A DNA stretch of 64,000 nucleotides from Agrilutibacter niabensis (GCF_042657165.1 NZ_JBHSNJ010000012.1:248001-312000), one strand, 5' to 3'; counted from the stretch's first letter, positions 10,321 to 19,524 are shown. The notes: generated by a model from the sequence alone, not told the origin. Numbers and translations: made by a program.

Positions 10321-11052
10321 ATGGGTCGTGGCCCCTCCATTGAAGCCCGCAAGAACGCGGTCGACGCGCAGCGCGGCAAGATCTTCACCAAGATCATCCG
10401 CGAGATCAGCGTCGCGGCGCGTGCCGGCGGCGGCGATCCGTCCGGCAATCCGCGCCTGCGTTCGGCCGTCGACAAGGCGCTGTCGGTCAACATGTCCAAG
10501 GACGTGATCGAACGCGCGATCAAGAAGGCCACCGGCGAACTGGAAGGCGTGGTGTACGAGGAAATCCGCTACGAGGGCTACGCGCCCGGCGGCGTCGCCG
10601 TGATCGTCGACTGCCTCACCGACAACAAGGTGCGCACCGTGGCCGATGTGCGCCACGCGTTCGGCAAGTTCGGCGGCAACCTGGGCACCGATGGCTCGGT
10701 GTCCTTCATGTTCAAGAAGCTGGGCGTGCTGTCGTACGCACCCGGCACCGACGAAGAGAAGATCACCGAAGCGGCGATCGACGCCGGTGCGGACGACATC
10801 GTCACCTATCCGGAAGACGGCGCGATCGATGTCATCACGGCGCCCGAGGCCTTCGCTACCGTGAAGGCGGCGATGGAAGCCGCGGGCCTGGCGCCCGACC
10901 TCGCCGAGGTGACCCTGCGCGCGGACAACGACATCGCCGTGACCGGCGACACCGCGCAACAGGTCGTCAAGCTGCTGCGCTGGCTGGAAGACATGGACGA
11001 CGTGCAGAACGTCTACTCCAACGCCGAACTCGGCGAGGACGCCTACGCCTGA
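10321..11052 (+). CDS. yebC: YebC/PmpR family regulator or translation factor
   Basis: The protein has 243 residues, the usual family length. It begins MGRGPSIEARKNAVDAQRGK; most relatives have MAGHSKW at this point. It continues with KIFTKIIREISVAARAGGGDP, the conserved core of the first domain, and GTDGSVSFMFKKLGV in the second. The family was described as transcriptional regulators, and more recent work links YebC-type proteins to translation of proline-rich stretches. It lies 16 bases upstream of ruvC, the common gammaproteobacterial order yebC-ruvC-ruvA. Confidence 0.93.
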   Translation: MGRGPSIEARKNAVDAQRGKIFTKIIREISVAARAGGGDPSGNPRLRSAVDKALSVNMSKDVIERAIKKATGELEGVVYEEIRYEGYAPGGVAVIVDCLTDNKVRTVADVRHAFGKFGGNLGTDGSVSFMFKKLGVLSYAPGTDEEKITEAAIDAGADDIVTYPEDGAIDVITAPEAFATVKAAMEAAGLAPDLAEVTLRADNDIAVTGDTAQQVVKLLRWLEDMDDVQNVYSNAELGEDAYA

Positions 11053-11068
11053 GGCGTAGACTGACCAC

Positions 11069-11590
11069 GTGACCCGAATTCTCGGAATCGATCCCGGCTC
11101 GCAACGGACCGGTGTCGGCATCGTCGATGCCGACGCCACGGGACGCGCGCGTTACGTCTTCCACGCGCCGCTGCTGCTGCTGGGGGAGGGCGACTTCCCG
11201 CAGCGCCTCAAGCGCCTGCTCGATGGCCTTGCCCAGATCATCGACACCTACAAGCCCGACGAAGTGGCGATCGAGAAGGTCTTCATGGCCAAGAATCCCG
11301 ATTCGGCGCTCAAGCTCGGGCAGGCGCGCGGCGCCGCGTTGTGCGCGGCTGTGATGCGCGACCTGCCGGTGCACGAATACGCGGCCAAGGAAATCAAGCT
11401 CGCGGTGGTGGGGCAGGGCGGCGCCGACAAGGCGCAGATCCAGCATATGGTCGGGGTGATGCTCAACCTGCAGGGCAAGCTGCAGGCCGATGCCGCCGAC
11501 GCGCTCGCCGTGGCGATCACGCACGCACACGTACGCTCGACCGCGCTGCGGCTGGGCGTCAGCACGAAACAGGCCTGGGGACGCAAATGA
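11069..11590 (+). CDS. ruvC: Crossover junction endodeoxyribonuclease RuvC
   Basis: The protein has 173 residues and starts at a GTG. RuvC cuts Holliday junctions symmetrically. The acidic metal-binding residues are visible: Asp8 in ILGIDPG, Glu69 in VAIEKVF, and Asp141 and Asp144 in QADAADALAVAITH. The stop codon overlaps the ATG of ruvA (ATGA), so translation of the two is probably coupled. The first codon is GTG and no other start between it and the IDPG motif would keep the first beta-strand. Confidence 0.96.
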   Translation: MTRILGIDPGSQRTGVGIVDADATGRARYVFHAPLLLLGEGDFPQRLKRLLDGLAQIIDTYKPDEVAIEKVFMAKNPDSALKLGQARGAALCAAVMRDLPVHEYAAKEIKLAVVGQGGADKAQIQHMVGVMLNLQGKLQADAADALAVAITHAHVRSTALRLGVSTKQAWGRK

Positions 11591-12177
11591 TCGGCCGACT
11601 GAAAGGCATCCTGGTCCACAAGCAGCCGCCGTGGCTGGTGGTCGACGTCAACGGCGTCGGCTACGAGCTCGAAGCGCCGATGAGCACGTTCTACGACCTG
11701 CCCGAGCTCGGTCGCGAAGTCGCGCTGTTCACGCACTACGCCCAGAAGGAAGACAGCGTCTCGCTATACGGCTTCCTGCGCGAGGGCGAGCGCCGCCTGT
11801 TCCGCGACGTGCAGCGGGTGAGCGGCATCGGCGCGAAGATCGCGCTGGCGGTGCTGTCGGGCGTGAGCGTCGACGAATTCGCGCGGCAGGTGCAGGCCGG
11901 CGATGTCACTGCGCTCACGCGCATCCCGGGCATCGGCAAGAAGACCGCCGAGCGCATGGTGGTGGAACTGCGCGACCGCGCCGCCGACCTCGCCGGCGTG
12001 GGCGCCACCCTGAACGCCTCCGGCGCGCCGGCCGATCCGCAGTCCGAGGCGGTCATCGCGCTGCAGCAGCTCGGTTACAAGCCCGCCGAAGCCGTGCGCA
12101 TGGCGGCTGCCGCCGTAGCCGCCGGCGATGACGCCGCCACCATCATCCGCAAAGCGCTAAAGTCCGCGCTTCGCTGA
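11587..12177 (+). CDS. ruvA: Holliday junction DNA helicase subunit RuvA
   Basis: The protein has 196 residues. RuvA binds the Holliday junction and loads the RuvB motor. Domain I starts MIGRLKGILVHKQPPWLVVD. Two helix-hairpin-helix DNA-binding motifs follow (VSGIGAKIALAVLSG and IPGIGKKTAERMVVEL). The C-terminal RuvB-binding domain is ALQQLGYKPAEAVRMAAAA. Its ATG overlaps the ruvC stop. The partner ruvB is not adjacent: kup lies between them. Confidence 0.96.
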   Translation: MIGRLKGILVHKQPPWLVVDVNGVGYELEAPMSTFYDLPELGREVALFTHYAQKEDSVSLYGFLREGERRLFRDVQRVSGIGAKIALAVLSGVSVDEFARQVQAGDVTALTRIPGIGKKTAERMVVELRDRAADLAGVGATLNASGAPADPQSEAVIALQQLGYKPAEAVRMAAAAVAAGDDAATIIRKALKSALR

Positions 12178-12214
12178 CGCCCCGCTTCACTCGCGTCTTC
12201 ACTAGGGAAGGCCC

Positions 12215-14134
12215 ATGGCCAGTACCAGCAGCACCTCCGATCACGCACAGGGCCGCAACGGCCATGGCAACGTCGGCCTGGCCGGGCTCGTTGTCGGTGC
12301 GATCGGAGTCGTCTTCGGCGACATCGGCACCAGCCCGCTGTACACGCTGAAGGAAGCGTTCACCCCGCACTACGGACTGGTCGCGAACCACGACACCGTG
12401 CTCGGCATCCTGTCGCTGATCTTCTGGGCGCTGATGATCGTGGTGACGCTGAAGTACGTGACCATCATCATGCGCGCCGACAACGAAGGCGAGGGCGGCA
12501 TCATGGCGCTGATGGCGCTGGCGCAGCGCACTCTGCCGAAGGGCTCCAAATCGGCGTATGCGGTGGGCATCCTCGGCATCTTCGGCGCCTCCCTGTTCTT
12601 CGGCGATGGCGTGATCACGCCGGCGATCACCACGCTGTCGGCGATCGAGGGCCTGGAGGTCGCGGCGCCGCAGTTGCATGCCTACATCGTGCCGGTCACG
12701 CTGCTGGTCCTGGTGGCGCTGTTCGCCACGCAGCGCTTCGGCACCGCGAAGGTCGGCAAGGTCTTCGGCCCGATCACCCTGGTGTGGTTTGCATCGCTCG
12801 CTGCGATAGGCCTGCACAACATCGGCCACGCGCCGGAAGTGCTCAAGGCGTTCAACCCGTTGTGGGCGTTCCGCTTCTTCGTCGAGCACGGTTGGCACGG
12901 CATCTTCATCCTCGGTGCGGTCGTGCTGGCGGTCACAGGCGGCGAGGCGCTGTACGCGGACATGGGTCACTTCGGCGCCAAGCCGATCCGCTACGCCTGG
13001 TATTTCTTCGTCCTGCCCAGCCTGATGCTGAACTACCTGGGCCAGGGCGCGCTGCTGCTGGAAAACCCGGAAGCAGCCAAGAATCCCTTCTACCTCGGCG
13101 TGCCCGAGTGGGCGCTGTATCCGATGATCGTGCTGGCGACCGCGGCTGCGGTGATCGCCTCCCAGGCGGTCATCACCGGCGCCTATTCGGTGGCGCGACA
13201 GGCGATGCAGCTGGGTTACATCCCGCGCATGCTGATCAAGCACACGTCCAAGGAAACCATCGGCCAGATCTACGTGCCGGCCATCAACTGGACGCTGATG
13301 ATCGCGGTGATCTCGCTGGTGCTGATGTTCCGCACCTCCACCGCGCTGGCGTCGGCGTACGGCGTGTCGGTGTCCGGCACGATGCTGATCGACACGATGC
13401 TGCTGGCGCTGGTGGCCCGCACGATGTGGCCGCAGGCGCGTCGCTGGGTGCTGCCGCTATGCGTGCTGTTCGCCATCGTCGAGATCGCCTTCCTGATCGC
13501 GAACGGGGTGAAGTTCCTGGACGGCGCGTGGTTCCCGGTGGTGCTGGGCATCGTCGTGTTCACGGTGTTACGCACCTGGCGTCGCGGCCGCGAGCTGCTG
13601 CACGCGGAGATCCGCAAGGAGGGCATCCAGCTCGATACCTTCCTCCCGGGCCTGATGCTGGCGCCGCCGGTGCGCGTGCCCGGCACCGCGATCTTCATGA
13701 CCGCGCAGACCGGCGTGGTGCCGCACGCGCTGCTGCACAACCTCAAGCACAACAAGGTGCTGCACGAACGCAACGTCTTCCTGACCGTGGAGACGATGAA
13801 TGTCCCGCACGCGCCCAAGGAAAAGCGGCTGAAGATCGAGTCGATCGGGGGCGAGGACTTCTACCGCGTGGTCATCAAGTTCGGCTTCATGGAAACCCCG
13901 GACGTGCCGCTGGCGCTGATGCGCAGCTGCGACAAGGGCGGCATCCACTTCGACCCGATGGACACGACGTACTTCGCCAGCCGCGAGACGGTGATCGCAA
14001 GCCGCCACCGCGGCATGCCGTTCTGGCGCGACAAGCTGTTTGCCGTCATGCACCGCAACGCGGCGCCGGCCACCGGCTTCTTCCGCATCCCCAGCAACCG
14101 GCTGGTGGAACTGGGGGCGCAGGTCGAGATCTAG
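12215..14134 (+). CDS. kup: KUP-family potassium uptake protein
   Basis: The protein has 639 residues. It is a KUP/HAK/KT transporter that imports K+ with protons. It has the family signature GDIGTSPLYTLKEAF near residue 35, followed by about twelve hydrophobic segments and a cytoplasmic C-terminal region of ~170 residues. A short Gly/Asn-containing hydrophilic N-terminus precedes the first segment. The ATG at 12215 follows AGGGAAGGCCC. The gene lies between ruvA and ruvB, 37 bases after ruvA and 93 before ruvB. It has no known role in recombination, so this is a neighbour relation rather than a pathway. Confidence 0.95.
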   Translation: MASTSSTSDHAQGRNGHGNVGLAGLVVGAIGVVFGDIGTSPLYTLKEAFTPHYGLVANHDTVLGILSLIFWALMIVVTLKYVTIIMRADNEGEGGIMALMALAQRTLPKGSKSAYAVGILGIFGASLFFGDGVITPAITTLSAIEGLEVAAPQLHAYIVPVTLLVLVALFATQRFGTAKVGKVFGPITLVWFASLAAIGLHNIGHAPEVLKAFNPLWAFRFFVEHGWHGIFILGAVVLAVTGGEALYADMGHFGAKPIRYAWYFFVLPSLMLNYLGQGALLLENPEAAKNPFYLGVPEWALYPMIVLATAAAVIASQAVITGAYSVARQAMQLGYIPRMLIKHTSKETIGQIYVPAINWTLMIAVISLVLMFRTSTALASAYGVSVSGTMLIDTMLLALVARTMWPQARRWVLPLCVLFAIVEIAFLIANGVKFLDGAWFPVVLGIVVFTVLRTWRRGRELLHAEIRKEGIQLDTFLPGLMLAPPVRVPGTAIFMTAQTGVVPHALLHNLKHNKVLHERNVFLTVETMNVPHAPKEKRLKIESIGGEDFYRVVIKFGFMETPDVPLALMRSCDKGGIHFDPMDTTYFASRETVIASRHRGMPFWRDKLFAVMHRNAAPATGFFRIPSNRLVELGAQVEI

Positions 14135-14227
14135 GAGCAACAGCCCGCGGCCTGGGTCTCCCCGCGCGCTCCGGCGCGCTCCACATCGCCGTAGGTGGAT
14201 TCCATCGCCGCGGTCCATAATGCGGCC

Positions 14228-15289
14228 ATGGACGAAACCCGCATCGTTTCCCCCGCCGCCACCCGTGAAGAAGACGCCATCGAGGCCTCCATCCGCCCCA
14301 AGCGGCTGGACGAGTACCTCGGCCAGGTGCCGGTGCGCGAACAGATGCAGATCTACATCCAGGCGGCCAAGCAGCGCGGCGAAGCACTCGACCACGTCCT
14401 GATCTTCGGCCCACCCGGCCTGGGCAAGACCACGCTCAGCCACGTCATCGCCAATGAACTGGGCGTCAACCTGCGCCAGACCTCCGGGCCGGTGATCGAA
14501 AAGGCCGGCGACCTCGCCGCGCTGCTGACCAACCTGCAGCCGCATGACGTGCTGTTCGTCGACGAGATCCATCGCCTCTCGCCCGTGGTCGAGGAAGTGC
14601 TGTACCCGGCGATGGAGGACTACCAGATCGACATCATGATCGGCGAGGGTCCCGCCGCGCGCTCGATCAAGCTCGACCTGCCTCCGTTCACGCTGATCGG
14701 CGCGACCACGCGCGCCGGCCTGCTCACCGCGCCGCTGCGCGACCGTTTCGGCATCGTGCAGCGCCTGGAGTTCTACAGCGCGGAAGAGCTGACCCGCATC
14801 GTGCGCCGTTCCGCGCAGATCCTCGGCATCAACTGCGACGCCGAAGGCGCCGCGGAAATCGCCAGGCGCTCGCGCGGTACGCCGCGCATCGCCAACCGCC
14901 TGCTGCGTCGCGTGCGCGACTTCGCCCAGGTGAAGGCAGCCGGCGCGATCTCGCGCGAAGTCGCTGATGCGGCGATGAAAATGCTCAAGGTCGATCCGGA
15001 AGGTTTCGACGACCTCGACCGCCGCCTCCTCGACACCATCATCCAATCCTTCGACGGCGGCCCGGTCGGCGTCGAATCGCTGGCCGCGGCCCTGAGCGAG
15101 GAACGGGGCACGCTCGAAGACGTGATCGAGCCCTACCTGATCCAGCAGGGCTATCTCGTGCGCACCGCACGGGGACGCATGGCGTCGCCCAAGGCGTACC
15201 GGCACATGGGCTTCAAGCTCAAGGCCGGTGCCTCGGACCTGTTTGCACAACGAGTCGAAACGGACGGCACGGGCGAACCGGGAATGTGA
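14228..15289 (+). CDS. ruvB: Holliday junction branch migration ATPase RuvB
   Basis: The protein has 353 residues. It is an AAA+ motor that drives branch migration with RuvA. Visible elements are the N-terminal ASIRPKRLDEYLGQ, Walker A FGPPGLGKTTL, Walker B LFVDEIHRL, sensor I GATTRAGLL, and the C-terminal winged helix (EPYLIQQGYLVRTARGR). The ATG at 14228 begins MDETRIVSPAATREEDA, which matches the start in related bacteria; an upstream ATG 11 codons earlier lies in non-conserved sequence. It follows kup instead of directly following ruvA. Confidence 0.96.
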   Translation: MDETRIVSPAATREEDAIEASIRPKRLDEYLGQVPVREQMQIYIQAAKQRGEALDHVLIFGPPGLGKTTLSHVIANELGVNLRQTSGPVIEKAGDLAALLTNLQPHDVLFVDEIHRLSPVVEEVLYPAMEDYQIDIMIGEGPAARSIKLDLPPFTLIGATTRAGLLTAPLRDRFGIVQRLEFYSAEELTRIVRRSAQILGINCDAEGAAEIARRSRGTPRIANRLLRRVRDFAQVKAAGAISREVADAAMKMLKVDPEGFDDLDRRLLDTIIQSFDGGPVGVESLAAALSEERGTLEDVIEPYLIQQGYLVRTARGRMASPKAYRHMGFKLKAGASDLFAQRVETDGTGEPGM

Positions 15290-15447
15290 GCGTGACCGCA
15301 CTTCCCGCGCATCGCCATCAGCCCGGTCCGCATCGCGCCGGAAGCCGCATCCGTCGACCAAGTCGTTCTTCCGCATCGCGAAAAATGCGCGTGCATTGCC
15401 GGCGTTTTTCCCGTTTTTTGATCCTCATCCCCGAGTTTTCTTAACGC

Positions 15448-15855
15448 ATGTTCAGCCATCCCGTCCGCATTTACTGGGAAGATACCGACGCAGGCGGCGT
15501 CGTGTACCACGCGCAGTACCTGGCGTTCCTCGAGCGCGCACGCAGCGAATGGATGCGCGCGCAGGGCTACGGACAGGATCTGCTGCGGCGTGACCACGGC
15601 CTGCTGTTCGCGGTGCGCGCGATGCAGCTGGATTTCCTCAAGCCCGCGCGGCTGGACGATGCGCTCGAGGTCACCGCGGCATTGCAGGAATGCCGGCGCG
15701 CCAGCGTGATCTTCAGCCAGGAGATCCGCCGCGGCGGCGAACGCCTGCTCACCGCAACGGTCCGTGTCGCCGCACTGGGCACGGACTTCCGCCCGACCGC
15801 AATCCCGCAACCGCTGTACGACGAATTGAACGCCCTGGTGGAGAAAGACGCATGA
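15448..15855 (+). CDS. ybgC: Acyl-CoA thioesterase YbgC (Tol-Pal associated)
   Basis: The protein has 135 residues and a hotdog-fold thioesterase core. The motif IYWEDTDAGGVVYHAQYLAFLERAR contains the catalytic Asp of the 4-hydroxybenzoyl-CoA thioesterase-like family (DTDAGGVVYHA). It hydrolyses short-chain or acyl-ACP-linked thioesters and is the first gene of the Tol-Pal operon. Its stop codon overlaps the start of tolQ (ATGA). The upstream 158-base gap holds AT-rich stretches and is the likely promoter region. Confidence 0.93.
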   Translation: MFSHPVRIYWEDTDAGGVVYHAQYLAFLERARSEWMRAQGYGQDLLRRDHGLLFAVRAMQLDFLKPARLDDALEVTAALQECRRASVIFSQEIRRGGERLLTATVRVAALGTDFRPTAIPQPLYDELNALVEKDA

Positions 15856-16646
15856 CCCCCGCAACTTTCATGGCGATGCAGGCGACCGTCGAAGCCCTGC
15901 CCGAAGACGCGCCGGCGCAGGCCACCGCGCTTGCCGACACGGCGTCGACAGGCGCGGCTGCGGCCGGTGCCAACCTCGACCTGCTGCAACTCGTGCTCGA
16001 CGCCAGCCTGCCGGTGCAGCTGATCATGGCGCTGCTGATCGTCGCCTCGGTCGTTTCGTGGGTGATCATCTTCCGCAAGCGCAGCGTCATCGCGCGCGCG
16101 CAGAAGGAAGCCGAGCGATTCGAGGAGCGCTTCTGGTCCGGCGCGGAACTGGCCAAGCTCTACGCCGGCGCGACCCAGGGCCGCGGTCCGAGCGGCGGCA
16201 TGGAAGCGATCTTCGAGGCCGGCTTCCGCGAATTCGGCCGCCTGCGCCAGCGCAAGACCACGGATTCGCGCGTGCAGCTCGAAGGCGCGCAGCGCGCGAT
16301 GCGCGCGACCGGATCGCGCGAGATCGACGGCCTCGAGCACAACCTGGAGCTGCTCGCCAACATCGGTTCGACCGCGCCGTACATCGGCCTGGTCGGCACG
16401 GTGTTCGGCATCATGGTGACCATGCACGGACTGCTCGCCAGCGGCGCGCAGGTCGGCATCAAGGATGTCGCGCCGGGCATTTCCGAAGCGCTGCTGGCGA
16501 CCGCAATGGGCCTGTTCGTCGCGATTCCCGCGGTATGGGCCTACAACCGCTTCGCCAACGGCGTGGAGCGGCTGGCGGTGCGCTACGACGCCTTCGCCGA
16601 GGAGTTCTCCTCGATCCTGCAGCGCCAGGCGCACGCAGACGAGTAA
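15852..16646 (+). CDS. tolQ: Tol-Pal system proton channel subunit TolQ
   Basis: The protein has 264 residues. It is an MotA/TolQ/ExbB-type inner-membrane protein that forms the proton channel with TolR. The first transmembrane segment (VQLIMALLIVASVVSWVIIF, residues ~56-75) is followed by a cytoplasmic region and two further segments around LLANIGSTAPYIGLVGTVFG and ATAMGLFVAIPAVWAYN, which carry the conserved proton-path residues. Relative to E. coli the N-terminus is ~35 residues longer and Ala/Thr-rich. It starts inside the ybgC stop codon. Confidence 0.95.
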   Translation: MTPATFMAMQATVEALPEDAPAQATALADTASTGAAAAGANLDLLQLVLDASLPVQLIMALLIVASVVSWVIIFRKRSVIARAQKEAERFEERFWSGAELAKLYAGATQGRGPSGGMEAIFEAGFREFGRLRQRKTTDSRVQLEGAQRAMRATGSREIDGLEHNLELLANIGSTAPYIGLVGTVFGIMVTMHGLLASGAQVGIKDVAPGISEALLATAMGLFVAIPAVWAYNRFANGVERLAVRYDAFAEEFSSILQRQAHADE

Positions 16647-16715
16647 CCGGCCCGCGGCGATCTGCGAGAGCAGCGATGCCGAAGCCGCGCCGCCCCGCCA
16701 CTGGTGAACCAGCCA

Positions 16716-16770
16716 TGGGTTACCGATGAGTGAAACAAGCAGGTCCTTCGCTCCACTCGGGATGACAACC
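16716..16770. repeat. Dispersed intergenic repeat between tolQ and tolR
   Basis: The 135-base gap between tolQ and tolR contains the phrase AGGTCCTTCGCTCCACTCGG followed by GATGACAACC. This is the kind of intergenic sequence that, read on the other strand, produces spurious VIPSGAKDLL peptides in many genomes. In most Tol operons tolQ and tolR are only a few bases apart, so the gap is likely an insertion of this repeat. No second copy is seen in the window. Confidence 0.5.
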
Positions 16771-16781
16771 AGGAAATTCGT

Positions 16782-17225
16782 ATGACCGTCCTTTCCATGC
16801 GCCGCCACCGCAAGCGCAAGCTCAAGGCCGAAATCAACGTCGTGCCCTACATCGACGTGATGCTGGTGCTGCTGGTGATCTTCATGGTCACCGCGCCCCT
16901 GCTTACGCTGGGGGTCGACGTCGACCTGCCGCAGTCCAACGCGAAATCGGTGAATGCGAAGGAAGACCCGATCGTCGTCAGCGTGTACCCAGACGGCACC
17001 TATGCGCTGGCGGTGAAGGCCGGCAAGAACGAGACGGTGACGTCGCAGTCGCTGGAGGCGCGCGTGCGCGCCATCGTCAGCCAGAACAAGGATGCGTCCA
17101 TCTTCGTCGCCGCGCAGGGCGAGGGGAAATACCAGGACGTGATGAACGTGATGGAGCTGCTGCAGCGGGCCAACGTGAAGAAGATCGGCCTGATGAGCGA
17201 TCCGAAGCAGGGCAACCGTAAATGA
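16782..17225 (+). CDS. tolR: Tol-Pal system protein TolR
   Basis: The protein has 147 residues. It is an ExbD/TolR family protein with a basic N-terminus (MRRHRKRKLKAEINVVPYID) leading into one membrane helix, VMLVLLVIFMVTAPLLTLGV, in which the Asp before the helix (YIDVM) carries the proton. A periplasmic domain follows. It works with TolQ to energise TolA. A Shine-Dalgarno AGGA lies 8-11 bases before the ATG. The stop overlaps the tolA start (ATGA). Confidence 0.95.
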   Translation: MTVLSMRRHRKRKLKAEINVVPYIDVMLVLLVIFMVTAPLLTLGVDVDLPQSNAKSVNAKEDPIVVSVYPDGTYALAVKAGKNETVTSQSLEARVRAIVSQNKDASIFVAAQGEGKYQDVMNVMELLQRANVKKIGLMSDPKQGNRK

Positions 17226-18127
17226 AGGAAACCCGCGCCGACACAGCGCAGGCTTTCGTTCTTGCCGTGCTGCTGCACATGGCGCTGTTCGCCGTGCTCT
17301 TCATCGGGCTGTGGTGGACACGCAGCGCGACGCCGGCGGCGGCCGGCGCGATCTCGGCCGAGCTGATGGACGCCAGCCAGCTGTCGTCGGCGATGCGCCG
17401 CACGCTGCGGCAGGAGCCGGTGCCGCTTCCGGTCGAAGAAGAGCCTGAGCCGCTGCCGGAGCCCCTGCCCGAGCCGGTCGAGCCGCAGCCCAAGCCGCAG
17501 GACTTCATCCCGGTGCCCGACGATGTCGACCAGGCCGCCGTCACCGAGCTGCCGACGCCGACGCCCGCGGAGGAAGAGAAGGTGCAGGAGGCCAAGCAGC
17601 GCCAGGACCAGGTCGACCTGACCGAGCTGGAGCGCCAGCAGGCCGTGCAGCGCAACCAGAAGATGGTGGAAATGGATATCCAGAAGCAGAAGCAGCTGGA
17701 AGACATCCGTCGCCGCCGGGCCGCGGCCTCGCGTGAAGCCGCCCTTGCCGAGCAACGCCTCGCCCAGTTGGCGAGTGCCCGCTCCCGCAACGCGGCCGAA
17801 GCTGCCGCCCAGGCCGATGCCGAAGCCAGCGGAGCCAACGGTACCGACCAGGGTCTCCAGGCGCGTTACATCGCCGCCATCGTCAACAAGGTGGTCTCCA
17901 AGTGGCGGCGGCCGGACTCCGTGCCGATCGGCGCCCGGTGCAAGGTGCATATCCGGCAGATGGTGGGCGGCACCGTCACGCAGGTGGAAGTAGCCTCCCC
18001 GTGCGCGCTGGACGAGGAGGGCCGCAAGTCGATCGAGCAGGCGGTGCTGCTGGCCCAGCCCCTGCCGTACGCGGGTTTCGAGACCGTCTTCAACCGCGAC
18101 CTGTACCCGACCTTCGAAGCCCAGTAG
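17222..18127 (+). CDS. tolA: Tol-Pal system protein TolA
   Basis: The protein has 301 residues. It has one N-terminal membrane anchor (residues ~12-32, AFVLAVLLHMALFAVLFIGL). A Pro/Glu-rich segment (PLPEPLPEPVEPQPKPQ) and a long Glu/Arg/Ala-rich helical stalk span the periplasm. A globular C-terminal domain (IVNKVVSKWRRPDSVPIG, then CKVHIRQMVGG and FNRDLYPTF) has two cysteines that may pair. TolA links the TolQR motor to TolB and Pal during outer-membrane invagination. The gene overlaps tolR by four bases. Confidence 0.94.
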   Translation: MKETRADTAQAFVLAVLLHMALFAVLFIGLWWTRSATPAAAGAISAELMDASQLSSAMRRTLRQEPVPLPVEEEPEPLPEPLPEPVEPQPKPQDFIPVPDDVDQAAVTELPTPTPAEEEKVQEAKQRQDQVDLTELERQQAVQRNQKMVEMDIQKQKQLEDIRRRRAAASREAALAEQRLAQLASARSRNAAEAAAQADAEASGANGTDQGLQARYIAAIVNKVVSKWRRPDSVPIGARCKVHIRQMVGGTVTQVEVASPCALDEEGRKSIEQAVLLAQPLPYAGFETVFNRDLYPTFEAQ

Positions 18128-18216
18128 TGATCCGGGCAATTCAGCTTGAGGCGGCGTTAACCGAACAACTGTTAAGAAGAGTCACTAACCTGAACAGCCT
18201 GAACACTGGAGCGCTG

Positions 18217-19524
18217 ATGAAACGAGTTCTGCCTTGGCTGGGCGTGCTGCTGGCCCTTCTCCTCCCCCTGTCGGCCACGGCCCAGCAGAAGGGCCTGGAA
18301 TTCGACATCGTCGGCGGGTATGCCGCGGCCACCCCGATCGCGGTGATCCCGATGCAGGGCCCGCCCACCCTGCAGACCGACATCGCCAAGGTCGTGGCGT
18401 CGGACCTCAACCGGTCCGGCGCCTTCCGCGCCCTGCCGGACAAGGACATCGTCGAGCGCCCTACGCGCGGCAGCGAGATCAACTATCCGACCTGGGCGGC
18501 GCTCAACCAGAACTACATCCTGGTCGGCCGCGTGCTCGATGCCGGCGACGGCGGCTATCGGGTCGAGTACGAACTGTTCGACGTGGCGCGCAAGGAACGC
18601 CTGCTCGGCTTCGCCCTGAGCGCGCGCGGCAACGCCATGCGCGACGTCGCCCACCAGATCGCCGACGCGGTCTACGAAAAGGTCACCGGCATCCGCGGTG
18701 CCTTCTTCACCCGCATCGCCTACATCACCGCCACCGGTACGGGCAAGGGCGCACGCTACGCACTGATGATCGCGGACAGCGACGGCTACAACCCGCAGAC
18801 CGTGGTCCGCTCGTCCGAGCCGCTGTTGTCGCCGTCGTGGAGTCCGGACGGCGGCAAGCTGGCCTATGTGAGCTATGAAGGCGGCAATTCGTCGGTCTAC
18901 CTGCAGAACATTGCTTCGGGGGCGCGCGAACTCATCGCAAAGTTCCGCGGCATCAATGGCGCGCCGTCGTTCTCGCCGGACGGTCGCAAGCTCGCGCTGA
19001 CGTTGTCCAAGAGCGGCAATCCCGAAATCTATGTCATGGACCTGGGAAGCCGGGCGCTGACCCAGATCACCAACCATTTCGCCATCGACACCTCGGCGGT
19101 GTGGAGCGGCGATGGCAACACCCTGTACTTCACCTCGGACCGCGGCGGCAAGCCGCAGATCTACCAGGTGCCGGCCACGGGCGGCGGCGCCACGCGCGTC
19201 ACGTTCCAGGGTAGCTACAACGCCGACCCCGCCGTGTCGTCCGATGGCCAGAAGCTGGCGGCAACGCAGCAGGCCGGCGGCGGCTATCGCATCGCGATGA
19301 TGGACCGGAGCGTCGGTGGTACCTGGACCAACCTGTCGCCGGGGTCGCTCGACGAGTCGCCCAGCTTCGCCCCGAACGGCATGCTGATTCTCTATGCTGC
19401 GCGGGAAGGCCGACGCGACGTGCTCTACGCTGTGTCTTCCGACGGACGCGTTCGCCAGCGCCTCGTGCTCGCCGATGGCGACGTGCGCGAACCGGCCTGG
19501 GGGCCCTACCGCATCCGCAAGTAA
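18217..19524 (+). CDS. tolB: Tol-Pal system periplasmic beta-propeller TolB
   Basis: The protein has 435 residues. A signal peptide (MKRVLPWLGVLLALLLPLSATAQQ, cleavage after ATA) precedes an N-terminal domain and a C-terminal six-bladed propeller. The propeller shows repeated WD40-like units such as LSPSWSPDGGKLAYVSYEGG, PSFSPDGRKLALTLSKSG and DPAVSSDGQKLAATQQAGG. TolB binds Pal and TolA in the periplasm. The 89-base gap after tolA has no obvious terminator, so it is probably part of the same operon. The ATG at 18217 was chosen because it gives the signal peptide. Confidence 0.95.
   Translation: MKRVLPWLGVLLALLLPLSATAQQKGLEFDIVGGYAAATPIAVIPMQGPPTLQTDIAKVVASDLNRSGAFRALPDKDIVERPTRGSEINYPTWAALNQNYILVGRVLDAGDGGYRVEYELFDVARKERLLGFALSARGNAMRDVAHQIADAVYEKVTGIRGAFFTRIAYITATGTGKGARYALMIADSDGYNPQTVVRSSEPLLSPSWSPDGGKLAYVSYEGGNSSVYLQNIASGARELIAKFRGINGAPSFSPDGRKLALTLSKSGNPEIYVMDLGSRALTQITNHFAIDTSAVWSGDGNTLYFTSDRGGKPQIYQVPATGGGATRVTFQGSYNADPAVSSDGQKLAATQQAGGGYRIAMMDRSVGGTWTNLSPGSLDESPSFAPNGMLILYAAREGRRDVLYAVSSDGRVRQRLVLADGDVREPAWGPYRIRK

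Noticed and set aside
13568..15376. 602-codon minus-strand frame opposite kup and ruvB
   Set aside because: It spans two clear genes on the other strand and has no family signature.
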